Shown: piece after piece, positions 7,901-15,222 of the stretch
Numbering within the stretch: position 1 is the stretch's first letter
Layout: each line of letters starts with the position of its first letter
Source of the DNA: Phycisphaerales bacterium UBA1161
GTDB lineage: Bacteria; Planctomycetota; Phycisphaerae; Tepidisphaerales; Tepidisphaeraceae
Assembly (NCBI GenBank): GCA_002311745.1
Contig: DBZL01000064.1
Location: forward strand, 1-27,880
Direction: 5' to 3'
Length of the DNA stretch: 27,880 nucleotides
The notes under the pieces: model-generated
The model's input: only the letters and a program-made list of their open reading frames with translations
Told to the model about the DNA's origin: nothing
Databases searched by the model: none
Translations under genes and position numbers: made by a program

Positions 7901-8485
7901 ATGGCATGGATTTCAGAGGACCGTCGCACCGCAGCCGTCCAGCGCCGAGCCGAACCGTATTTGACGGAGGCGATGAAGGCGCACCTGGCCGAAAAATATT
8001 TCCCGCGCTATCCGACCAAGCGCGCCGTCCTGCTGCCGGCGCTGCACGAAATTCAGCACGCTCACGGGTGGATTCCACTTCAGGCTTTGGAAGAGCTGGC
8101 GACCTTTTTGGAACTGGCCCCGGCGGAGGTGCTGGATACCGCCACGTTCTACGAGGAATTCTGGCTCAAGCCCAAGGGACAATACCTGTTGCAGGTTTGC
8201 CGATCGCTGGCGTGCGAGATTTGCGCCTCGCGGCAGTTGACCGAGCATCTGGTCCGCAAATTGGAGATCGAAGTGGGGGAGACGACGCCGGATGGGCGGT
8301 TCACGCTGGTGGAACTGGAATGCCTGGGCGCCTGCGGAACGGCGCCGGTGATGCTCATCAACGACGTGTTGCACGAAAATTTGACCGTGCCAAGGGTGGA
8401 TGAACTGCTCGCCGGCCTGCCGGCCGATCCGCGGAATTATCGCGATCCGACGGCGACGTGGGACGATGCCCAGGGGCACGGATGA
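7901..8485 (+). CDS. nuoE: NADH-quinone oxidoreductase subunit E
   Basis: The 194-residue protein is NuoE, the 24-kDa thioredoxin-fold subunit of complex I that carries the [2Fe-2S] cluster N1a and pairs with NuoF in NADH oxidation. The four ligands are visible as C100-x4-C105 (CRSLAC) and C141-x3-C145 (CLGAC), with 35 residues between the pairs, the canonical spacing. The N-terminal helical region contains KRAVLLPALHEIQHAHGWIP and LDTATFYEEF, both typical. The ATG is one base beyond the nuoD stop codon, so the two are probably translationally coupled. The stop codon overlaps the start of the following phosphatase gene (ATGA). Confidence 0.96.
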   Translation: MAWISEDRRTAAVQRRAEPYLTEAMKAHLAEKYFPRYPTKRAVLLPALHEIQHAHGWIPLQALEELATFLELAPAEVLDTATFYEEFWLKPKGQYLLQVCRSLACEICASRQLTEHLVRKLEIEVGETTPDGRFTLVELECLGACGTAPVMLINDVLHENLTVPRVDELLAGLPADPRNYRDPTATWDDAQGHG

Positions 8486-9069
8486 ACGGCGCAGCGCGGA
8501 GCTTGTTGCCGATCGTGCTGGTCGTCGCGGTCGCGGCGGCGGCGGGGTGGTGGATCTTCTGGACCTATTTCGACACGTATCACCTGGCCACGGTGAGCCA
8601 GGGCGTGCTGTATCGCGACGGCGCGCGAACGCTGCATCAGTTCCAACTCGCCGCCAGAAAGACGCACATCCGAACGGTCGTTTGTCTGGCCGATGATCAG
8701 GAAATCCAGCGCTGGCCGTTTACGGATGAGCTGGCCTATTGCAAAACCGCGGGCATCGATGTGGTCCGCGTGCCGGTGCCCCTGGGCGGCTGGCCCAGCG
8801 GCGATCAGATCAAGCAGTTTCTGGCCGTTGCAACCGACCCGGCCCGCCAGCCGGTCCTGGTGCACTGCGCCCAGGGCGTCCGCCGCACGGGCATGATGAT
8901 CGCCGCCTATCAGCGGTCCGTCCTGAAATTCGATCAGGAAAAAACCGTCGCCTCCATTCTCAGCTTCGGTCACAGTCAGCGGACGGTCGGTGATGTCAAG
9001 CGATTCATCGAGCACTATGATCCTGCAGCGCAGACGATGACCGCCCAGCTACCCGCTTCCACGGAATAG
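8482..9069 (+). CDS. Membrane-anchored tyrosine/dual-specificity phosphatase
   Basis: The 195-residue protein has an N-terminal transmembrane helix (residues about 7-28: LLPIVLVVAVAAAAGWWIFW), then a cysteine-phosphatase domain. The P-loop HCAQGVRRTG gives nucleophile C129 and phosphate-binding R135 in the CX5R motif. Earlier segments (GVLYRDGARTLHQF, IRTVVCLADD) match the DSP / DUF442-like tyrosine phosphatase fold found in many planctomycetes and proteobacteria. Topology suggests a short cytoplasmic N terminus with the catalytic domain outside the membrane, but this is uncertain. The start overlaps the nuoE stop as ATGA. Its substrate is unknown; its position inside a nuo operon could reflect co-regulation with respiration or simple insertion. 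Confidence 0.8.
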   Translation: MNGAARSLLPIVLVVAVAAAAGWWIFWTYFDTYHLATVSQGVLYRDGARTLHQFQLAARKTHIRTVVCLADDQEIQRWPFTDELAYCKTAGIDVVRVPVPLGGWPSGDQIKQFLAVATDPARQPVLVHCAQGVRRTGMMIAAYQRSVLKFDQEKTVASILSFGHSQRTVGDVKRFIEHYDPAAQTMTAQLPASTE

Positions 9070-9071
9070 CC

Positions 9072-9350
9072 ATGGAAAAGAAACTGACGATCCAGCTTCC
9101 CAAGTCGATGCCGGCGAGCAACGATTGTCTGCCGCACGCGGCGATGAATCTGGGCTCGCCGCGGAGCAGCGGCACGCGGCCGCCGGCCGGCTCGGTGCGG
9201 CGATTGGTCATCGAGCCGCAGCGCGATCACTGGGTGCTCTACCGCTTGGACGACGCCGGCGGATTCGTCGGCGACACCTGCCACGGAACGCTCCAGGACG
9301 CCATCGCCCAGGTGAAGAAAGAATTCGGCGTCGATATCCAGGCGACATGA
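9072..9350 (+). CDS. Small hypothetical protein (92 aa) in nuo operon
   Basis: The frame starts two bases after the phosphatase stop and ends in an ATGA overlap with the next gene, a packing that supports real expression. The N-terminal half is Pro/Ser/Gly-rich and probably disordered. The C-terminal half (RRLVIEPQRDHWVLYRL, then GDTCHGTLQDAIAQVKKEF) looks like a compact beta-beta-alpha unit. No catalytic motif, signal peptide or membrane helix is seen and I do not recognise the family. Function is unknown. Confidence 0.65.
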   Translation: MEKKLTIQLPKSMPASNDCLPHAAMNLGSPRSSGTRPPAGSVRRLVIEPQRDHWVLYRLDDAGGFVGDTCHGTLQDAIAQVKKEFGVDIQAT

Positions 9351-9580
9351 GCGACAGGGCCAGCCATCCACGCAAGCACCTTCCCGGCAAGGGCCTGTGG
9401 GGCTGGCTGGGCCGCCAGGTCGGGCATGTGAAAAAAGCCCTCAGGACGGACGTCGCCGCCTCAAAGACCCTCTATCGCGACTCCCGCACCGAGGAACAGC
9501 CCCTCCCACAGGACCCCAAGATCAAACTGCGGCGAACCATCATCGATGAAGTGATCGAAGAGAAACGCAAACAGGATTAG
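9347..9580 (+). CDS. Small basic hypothetical protein (77 aa) in nuo operon
   Basis: The ATG at 9347 overlaps the previous stop codon (ATGA), and the stop lies eight bases before nuoF. The protein is rich in Lys and Arg, with an N-terminal Trp/Gly segment (KGLWGWLGRQVGHVKKAL) and a predicted C-terminal helix (KLRRTIIDEVIEEKRKQ). It has no Cys, no membrane segment and no recognised domain. It could be a planctomycete-specific accessory protein. Function is not assigned. Confidence 0.65.
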   Translation: MSDRASHPRKHLPGKGLWGWLGRQVGHVKKALRTDVAASKTLYRDSRTEEQPLPQDPKIKLRRTIIDEVIEEKRKQD

Positions 9581-9588
9581 ACGAACCC

Positions 9589-10941
9589 ATGGCCTACAAC
9601 GAACCGGTCCTGACCAAGCGCATCGACCCCGATCCGATCAAGCGCAAGCTGCATTGGTACGACGACTACGTCGCTACCGGCGGTTACGCCGCCCTGCGCA
9701 AGGCCCTGGAGATGAAGGCGGACGACATCATCAAGATGGTGACCGAATCGGGCCTGCGCGGCCGCGGTGGGGCGGGGTTCCCCGCCGGGCAGAAATGGTC
9801 CTTCATCCCCAAGGAGAAGAAAGGCCTGCATTACCTGGCGGTTAACGCTGATGAATCGGAGCCGGGCACCTTCAAGGACCGTTACCTCATCGACTACGAC
9901 CCGCACAGCCTGCTGGAAGGCATCGCCATCTGCGCCATCGCCACGCAGGTGGACATCGCCTACATCTACATCCGCGGCGAATATCACCGCCAAACCCAAG
10001 TGCTCGAGAGAGCCGTTAAGGAAGCCTACGACCACGGCATCTTCGGCCCGCAGGGCATTTTGGGCAGCCGCTGCAAGCTGGAGTGCTACATCCACTGCGG
10101 GGCCGGCGCGTACATCTGCGGCGAAGAAACCGGATTGCTGGAATCGCTGGAAGGCAAGCGCGGCTGGCCGCGAAACAAGCCCCCATTCCCCGCGATCGCC
10201 GGCGCCTTTGCCCGCCCGACGGTTATCAACAACGTCGAGACCCTTTGCTGCGTCCCGCCGATCGTCGAGCGCGGAGCGGCGTGGTTCAAAACCATGGGCA
10301 CGCCGTCCTCGCCCGGCCCCAAGCTCTTCGGCATGTCCGGCCACGTCAACAAGCCCGGCTGCTACGAACACGAACTGGGCATCACCCTGGATTTCGCGAT
10401 CAACCAGCTTGCCGGCGGCATGAGGGGCGGCAAACACAAAGGCACGATCTGCGGCGGAATCTCCATGGGCGTGCTCGGGCCGGACCAGCTCGACATCAAG
10501 CTGGATTTCGACGATGTCCGCTTCCGCGGCGGCTGCCTGGGCCTGGGCACAGCCGGCATGATCGTCATGAACGAGTACACGGATATGGTCCTGGCCCTGC
10601 GCAACTGCGTCCGCTTCTACGCTCACGAATCCTGCGGCCAATGCACGCCCTGCCGCGAAGGCAGCGCCTGGATGCTCAAGATCCTGGACCGCATCCTCGA
10701 GGGCCAGGGCCGACTTAAAGACCTGGAGATGCTCCTGGAGCTTGAGAAATCCCAAGGCATCCTGCCCGGCACGACGATCTGCGGCCTGGCCGACGGCACC
10801 TCCTGGGTGACGCGGACCTTCATCAACAAGTATTACGACGAGTTCGCCGCCCGCTGCCGCGACGAGGGTGCCACAGGGCCCCTGACGATCACCCGCGGCA
10901 CCAAGAACGTGGTTGTGCCGATGGGGTCGAATACGCGTTAA
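9589..10941 (+). CDS. nuoF: NADH-quinone oxidoreductase subunit F
   Basis: The 450-residue protein is NuoF, the 51-kDa complex I subunit that binds NADH and FMN and passes electrons into the iron-sulfur chain. The FMN/NADH glycine-rich site is GRGGAGFP at residues 58-65, followed by AVNADESEPGTFKDR and the CGAGAYICGEETGLLESLEG segment. The N3 [4Fe-4S] ligands are C349, C352 and C355 (SCGQCTPC) and C398, with the canonical CX2CX2CX42C spacing. Length is normal. It ends the operon. nuoG, which usually follows nuoF, is not present, and the next gene is on the opposite strand. Confidence 0.97.
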   Translation: MAYNEPVLTKRIDPDPIKRKLHWYDDYVATGGYAALRKALEMKADDIIKMVTESGLRGRGGAGFPAGQKWSFIPKEKKGLHYLAVNADESEPGTFKDRYLIDYDPHSLLEGIAICAIATQVDIAYIYIRGEYHRQTQVLERAVKEAYDHGIFGPQGILGSRCKLECYIHCGAGAYICGEETGLLESLEGKRGWPRNKPPFPAIAGAFARPTVINNVETLCCVPPIVERGAAWFKTMGTPSSPGPKLFGMSGHVNKPGCYEHELGITLDFAINQLAGGMRGGKHKGTICGGISMGVLGPDQLDIKLDFDDVRFRGGCLGLGTAGMIVMNEYTDMVLALRNCVRFYAHESCGQCTPCREGSAWMLKILDRILEGQGRLKDLEMLLELEKSQGILPGTTICGLADGTSWVTRTFINKYYDEFAARCRDEGATGPLTITRGTKNVVVPMGSNTR

Positions 10942-10973
10942 TGAACGGGGTTAGTTGCCAATTGCCAGGAAAA

Positions 10974-11003
10974 CGTCCGTTGTTAGTTGTCCGTTGTCCG
11001 TGG
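10974..11003. repeat. Short GTCCGTTGT-type tandem repeat
   Basis: The unit GTCCGTTGT recurs imperfectly, most clearly as TTGTCCGTTGTCCGT at 10987-11001. It lies in the 169-base gap between the convergent nuoF and C39-like peptidase genes, where no gene is visible. It resembles low-complexity intergenic words scattered in some planctomycete and verrucomicrobial genomes; that comparison is from memory. Confidence 0.5.
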
Positions 11004-11110
11004 CTGCGCAAACTCTGCTGCGACAAGCACTTCCCCACATTTTGTTGACTCGCGATCTGCAACCCGCAATTCGCAACTGTTTTTGACATGCACCCGTAGT
11101 CCACGTCGAA

Positions 11111-12151
11111 TCAGCGTTTCTCGCCCACGACCATGACTATCGCGCCGTCGACGAATGCGGCCTCGGTATCGGTGTAGAGACAGTAATAACCTCGAAGCCC
11201 CACGCGCTCGATCTTGTACATGCCGTCCACGTCCCAGGTCCCGTAGCTGTGCAGAGAGCTAACTCGCAAAGGGCCCGCGGGAGTGAGGCGAAGCGCCTGC
11301 CGCCAGAAGGGTGGCAGCGGACTGACCGGTCTTGTCGCCGGTCGCGTGACGGCTAGCGTGGTTGAAACGCGTCTCGTGGAGGCGTGCCTCGTGGAAGCTT
11401 GTCGCGTGGAGGCTCGTCTGGTGGAGGCTCGTCTCGTGGAGGCCACTATCGGTCGAGCGGCCGGATCATCTATGAGAAGAATGTTCGGTTCTTCGTGGAC
11501 GCCGTCGGTGCCGTAGCCGACCACCGCCACTGCATGGCCGGACACGTGCTTCCACGGGTCAGTCGGTTTCTCGCGTGTGAAGTAACTGATGGTCAGCCAA
11601 GCGGCTCCGTGCGGGTCCGCCACCGCCGCCTTGATCCAATCGAGATTTATCTCGCCGCCCAGGTCGCAAATGTGCTGGGCAGCCGGCAGCCGCCACCGGC
11701 CCGCATACTCCAAGCGATCGCACCGGTATCCGCATTCCACCACATAGCGGCGGATTCCATAAAGCGCCTGGCCCGGCGATGAGCCTCCTGAAGTATTTGT
11801 CGCCATGTAATCATTCGATGCGAGCATCTCGATCAGATCCGCCTGCTTCTTGGCGGGATCCGCGGCTCGGATCGGAAACAGGTTCGGAAACCCATGATGA
11901 GCAAGATAGACCATCGAATCGGAAACGCTGGTGGGAAAACAGAATTTCTCGCCCGCGAGCTTCAATCCCAGCCGTGCATCCATCTGATAAAAACGCGGCG
12001 TCTCGTCGACCTTATCGGTGCAAGTCGCCGGAAACGCCGCCGGCGCCCGCGTTCCCATCGCCGGCTCGCTCTGCAGAACCGACGCCAGCGCAAGAAAAAA
12101 CGCGGCGAGAAGCACCGCGCCCGTTCCCCAAGCCCGTCCGTTTCGCGCCAT
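11111..12151 (-). CDS. Exported C39-like cysteine peptidase with tandem ASTRR repeat
   Basis: The 346-residue product begins with a signal sequence (GTGAVLLAAFFLALASVLQS) and so is probably exported. A papain-like / C39-like peptidase pattern follows: a Cys nucleophile at residue 71 in EKFCFPTSVSDSMVYLA and a His at 206 in SGHAVAVVGYG. A likely Asp is in LLIDDPA. The function could be peptide or protein cleavage outside the cytoplasm, but the substrate is unknown and an inactive variant cannot be excluded. Between the His/Asp region and the C-terminal part lies an inserted run of five-residue units (ASTRR, ASTRQ, ASTRH and similar) encoded by a 15-bp tandem repeat. The ATG at 12151 lies nine bases after a TAGAAT element and has no Shine-Dalgarno sequence. 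Confidence 0.65.
   Translation of the reverse strand: MARNGRAWGTGAVLLAAFFLALASVLQSEPAMGTRAPAAFPATCTDKVDETPRFYQMDARLGLKLAGEKFCFPTSVSDSMVYLAHHGFPNLFPIRAADPAKKQADLIEMLASNDYMATNTSGGSSPGQALYGIRRYVVECGYRCDRLEYAGRWRLPAAQHICDLGGEINLDWIKAAVADPHGAAWLTISYFTREKPTDPWKHVSGHAVAVVGYGTDGVHEEPNILLIDDPAARPIVASTRRASTRRASTRQASTRHASTRRVSTTLAVTRPATRPVSPLPPFWRQALRLTPAGPLRVSSLHSYGTWDVDGMYKIERVGLRGYYCLYTDTEAAFVDGAIVMVVGEKR
11361..11444 (-). repeat. 15-bp tandem repeat inside the C39-like gene
   Basis: On the plus strand the unit GTGGAGGCTCGTCTC is repeated about 5.6 times with a few substitutions. Because 15 is a multiple of three, copy-number change would add or remove pentapeptides without breaking the frame. It encodes the Ser/Thr/Arg-rich ASTRR run. 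Confidence 0.85.
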
Positions 12152-12211
12152 TCAGATGACATTCTACCGTCTTTCGCTTTCTGGAAAGTACAAATGGTCA
12201 GGAGGACCCCG

Positions 12212-12283
12212 TTATCGCGTGGGAATCGATTCAGGGCGGGTGGTTGGCTTCATCGCTTGGAGGGCCTGGAGGCGGCGGCGGGC
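12212..12283 (-). pseudogene. Fossil C-terminus of a TMTC-like TPR protein
   Basis: On the minus strand this stretch encodes RRRLQALQAMKPTTRPESI and two further residues before a stop. The intact TPR protein at 17006-18715 ends with RRRLDALLAMKPLTRPTTI and a few more residues. The DNA is also clearly similar (12221-12281 against 17019-17079, roughly 70% by eye). An in-frame stop lies shortly upstream and the rest of the protein is absent. It is best explained as the remnant of a lost paralogue or a local duplication. Confidence 0.6.
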
Positions 12284-12317
12284 GTGGGGCAAAAAGGATC
12301 AAAAAGAGTTGGGCGAA

Positions 12318-12497
12318 TCAATGGCCCAGAGATCGGGCGGCCTTGTAGAGCATGGAGGCGGCGGGCAATACGAAGCCGAGTACGAGAAGCATGATGGTCA
12401 GGACCACCAGGAACTCAACCAAAGAGGTGCCGCGATAACGCGGCCGCCGGGAAGCTTTGCGCAGGGGTTGCTTGAAACGCGGGGCAATGGCGTCCAC
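12318..12497 (-). CDS. Miniature prepilin-like protein
   Basis: The product is 59 residues from GTG at 12497, or 60 from the preceding TTG. After a basic leader (FKQPLRKASRRPRYRG) comes TSLVEFLVVLTIMLLVLGFVLP, a typical type IV prepilin cleavage and methylation segment. Cleavage after Gly gives a mature protein with Glu at position 5. Only about 20 residues follow the helix, so almost no pseudopilin head domain is present. It could be a short structural or minor pilin, or the truncated start of a longer one. A pilT gene lies about 9 kb away and a full-length prepilin-like gene 12 kb away. No strong ribosome site is visible. Confidence 0.5.
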   Translation of the reverse strand: MDAIAPRFKQPLRKASRRPRYRGTSLVEFLVVLTIMLLVLGFVLPAASMLYKAARSLGH

Positions 12498-12646
12498 CAA
12501 GAAGATGGCGGAGTGGACGGCCTATGCTTGCAGACTTTGGCCGCGGTCTGTGCAGAGGTGCGGTGGCATGTCACGGTGGCGAATGAAACGGGGGACGGGG
12601 AAATAACGGGACCCAGACGTGGGACGGAAGCTCTTTTCTCCCGCAA

Positions 12647-14542
12647 TCAGGCCGAGGCACACCATTGACGCCACATGGCGCGGTAGGCCGCCTCGACGTT
12701 CCGCGCGAAACGCGCTGCGTCCATCAGCGGCGAGCGCTTCAGCCGGTCGCGAAGAGTTGCGCGCAAATTCGCCAGGCGCGGCAGATCGCCGGCCCAGGCA
12801 ACGGCAAGTTGCACGAACCGCGCTTCGCTGCCCGCGCATAATTCGCTCAATCCGAGGTTGCTCAGGAGGCTCCATCCCGCCCGCCCGACCACCGTCCGTC
12901 CCAACTGGCTCAGCACCGGTACCCCCATCCACAGGGCCTCCAGACTGGTGATCGCGCCGTTGTACGGCAGGGTGTCCAGACATAAATCGATGCGGTGATA
13001 CGTCTGCAGGTATAAAGGCCGCGGCTGACGGGCGACGAACAGCAGGCGGTCCGGAGCGATCTCCAGACGCTCCCGCACGCGCTGCCGGGGAGCGCCGTCG
13101 GGGCAATTCAGCAACAGGCGCGAATGGGGAACGGCCTTGAGGACTTTCGACCAGAGCGAAAGAACGCCGTCGTTCACTTTGCAAAAATTGTTCAGGCATC
13201 CGAACGTGATAAAGCCGTTCTGCAAAGCGGGCGTCGGATTGGGCAGGGGCTGGTCCGTCAGCGGATCGAAACACCAAAAGCTGTCGGGGAGGCGGACGGA
13301 GCGCTCGCTGTAGAAGGAATCGGATTGGCCGGGCGGGTCGAGATAGGGATCGGTCAGGCGATAATCCATGGCCTCCAGGCCGGTGGTGCCGGCGTGGGCC
13401 AGCCAGCAGACCTGGACGGGAGCGGGTTTGCGGGCAAAGGCCAGCAGGCGATTGCCGGAGGTGTGCATGGACAAATCCATCAGGAGGTCGATGCCGTCGG
13501 CACGGATCGTGGCGGCCAGCTCCTCATCCGACAAATGGGAACACTCGCGCCAAGTGTCGGCGCATTGGGTCAACCGGTCGGTGAACGCATCGCGCAGTGG
13601 CGAGCCGGAATAGCAGAAGACTTCAAAGGCCGCGTGGTCGTGGTGCGCCAGCAGGGGCACGAGGCAGAAGGCGGCGGCATGTCCGCGGAAATCGGCCGAG
13701 ACGTAGCCGATCTTCAGGCGCCGGTTGGGATCGCGGTCGTTGTCGTGAGGACGGATGGCGGCGCCCAGAGGCTGGGCATGGCGACGGTCCCATTGGCGAT
13801 GTCCCTCCAGAATCGCCGCCGAGTCCAGTTTCGGATCGTACCAGAGTGCGAAGGCCAGATTGCTGGAAGCGGTGGGATTGTCGGGCTGAAGCTCCGTGGC
13901 CCGCCGATAACTGGCGATGGCGTCGGCGAGATTCCCCTGGTCTTTCAGGGCGTTGCCGAGATTGGTGTAGATTTCGGCGCGGTCGGGGGACATCTCCAAA
14001 GCCCGGTGATAGACGGTGATCGATTGATCGACGTCGCCTTGGGCGCGGAGAACCGTGGCGAGATTGTTGTGGGCTTCCACAAAAGCGGGACACAATTCGA
14101 TCGTTCGTCGCAGGGCCGCTTCCGCCTCATCCCATTGCCCCAGCGAGCGAAGGGACAGCCCGAGGCGATGAAAGGCACCGACATAATCGGGTTTGAGCGC
14201 GACGGCCTGGCGGAAAGAAAGGATCGCGTCCGAATGCCGACCCAAATCCGAAAGAATCGTGCCCAAGTTATAGTGGCATTCCGCGGCCTGGGGATTCAAT
14301 TGCGCGGAGAGCTGAACCAGGCTCAAACCCTCTTCTCTGCGTCCGAGCTGGAAGCAAGCCATGCCGAGCAATTGGATGACATCCGCATCCTGAGGCTCCG
14401 ATTGCAGAATCCGGCGATAAAGAGCTTCAGCGTCGGCAAGCTGCCCGGCCTGGTGACGGCTCATCGCCAATTCCAAAAGTTGTTCGATGTTTTCGTCGGG
14501 CACCGCCAAAAGCTCCTTGGCAGCATTGTATCGGCCGGGCAT
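12647..14542 (-). CDS. TPR protein with O-GlcNAc-transferase-like (SPINDLY/GT41) domain
   Basis: The 631-residue protein has an N-terminal superhelix of about six to seven tetratricopeptide repeats (residues about 15-235, units like ECHYNLGTILSDLGRHSDAI and EIYTNLGNALKDQGN). A GT41-type catalytic region follows from about residue 275. Visible GT41 hallmarks are LKIGYVSADFRGHA, the RLPDSFWCFDP segment, FGCLNNFCKV with the Lys expected to contact the nucleotide, and the C-terminal DTLPYNGAITSLEALWMGVPV with GRTVVGRAGWSLL. The family moves a sugar from a nucleotide donor to Ser/Thr of proteins; acceptor and sugar here are unknown. I chose ATG at 14542; an upstream TTG at 14596 adds 18 non-conserved residues. 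Confidence 0.85.
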   Translation of the reverse strand: MPGRYNAAKELLAVPDENIEQLLELAMSRHQAGQLADAEALYRRILQSEPQDADVIQLLGMACFQLGRREEGLSLVQLSAQLNPQAAECHYNLGTILSDLGRHSDAILSFRQAVALKPDYVGAFHRLGLSLRSLGQWDEAEAALRRTIELCPAFVEAHNNLATVLRAQGDVDQSITVYHRALEMSPDRAEIYTNLGNALKDQGNLADAIASYRRATELQPDNPTASSNLAFALWYDPKLDSAAILEGHRQWDRRHAQPLGAAIRPHDNDRDPNRRLKIGYVSADFRGHAAAFCLVPLLAHHDHAAFEVFCYSGSPLRDAFTDRLTQCADTWRECSHLSDEELAATIRADGIDLLMDLSMHTSGNRLLAFARKPAPVQVCWLAHAGTTGLEAMDYRLTDPYLDPPGQSDSFYSERSVRLPDSFWCFDPLTDQPLPNPTPALQNGFITFGCLNNFCKVNDGVLSLWSKVLKAVPHSRLLLNCPDGAPRQRVRERLEIAPDRLLFVARQPRPLYLQTYHRIDLCLDTLPYNGAITSLEALWMGVPVLSQLGRTVVGRAGWSLLSNLGLSELCAGSEARFVQLAVAWAGDLPRLANLRATLRDRLKRSPLMDAARFARNVEAAYRAMWRQWCASA

Positions 14543-14700
14543 CGCCGTGCGACGCGCCGCGGCGTTCAACGGCCATCGACGGCGAATAGAATCCAAGGCG
14601 TCCGCAACAGACGGGATGCCGGTGGAATGACCGACCCTTTTGGAAAATGCACGACATCCACATTTTTCTGGACGAACTTGGCTAAGCGGCTTGGAAAATG

Positions 14701-15197
14701 CTAACGGTCAAGCCGCAGCTGCTCCGTGTGAAACCTGATCGCGCCGACAACGGTGATGGCTGCGAAAGACACGAGAACGACCAGCTGCATCAGTTTGAAC
14801 GGCGGCTCGGACTGCGTCGGAGCAATCGCTTTCAGAGCCGGCACCTTGAGAAACGCCTGCACGATCAAGACGAAAACATCAGATAAAGGGCCAGCATCGC
14901 GGTGACCGCATAAATCCAGCGCCAGGAGCCCACGAGGTGACGGCGGCAGAAGGCGAAGATCGCAATCGGCAGCACCAGCAGCGATACGATGCCAACCCCA
15001 TGGGACGGCAAGAAGTGATGGACCGGAAAGAGAAAGCCGGTCACGCTGGTTGCCAACGTGGTTGCCAGAAAGACCGCCGTCCAGCCGTCGAGGCGTCTGG
15101 CGGTTAGCAGGCCGAACATGACGACGAATCCCGAGAAAATCCCCACCAGGCTCAACGCGACATGAAAGAGCGTGAATGCCGCCAAGGCGAAGCTCAT
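14701..15197 (-). pseudogene. Four-helix membrane protein, disrupted by a one-base frameshift
   Basis: The first 110 codons encode a hydrophobic protein with membrane helices near residues 1-30, 40-60, 65-85 and 92-110. The frame stops at 14865-14867. The next frame continues directly with VFVLIVQAFLKVPALK, then APTQSEPPFKLMQLVVLV and a last helix, ending at 14701-14703. Restoring one base near 14880 joins both into a 165-residue protein that matches, from memory, a conserved proteobacterial membrane protein (segments ALYLNVFVLIVQ and PALKALAPTQSEPP). The gene follows the haloperoxidase-type hydrolase after 25 bases and has a strong GGAGGAGGG ribosome site. Whether the frameshift is natural or an assembly error cannot be decided here. 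Its biochemical role is unknown. Confidence 0.75.
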
Positions 15198-15222
15198 GAT
15201 GCGCCCTCCTCCAGTTGACTGT

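Noticed and set aside
11083..11088. TTGACA on the plus strand between nuoF and the C39-like gene
   Set aside because: No plus-strand gene lies downstream and no matching -10 box is present.
14640..14701. 11-bp direct repeat TTGGAAAATGC at 14640 and 14691
   Set aside because: Could be footprint of a small duplication, but it is short, isolated and without any associated element.
13124..14704. 526-codon plus-strand frame opposite the OGT-like gene
   Set aside because: The minus strand carries complete TPR and GT41 motifs; the plus frame is a high-GC shadow.
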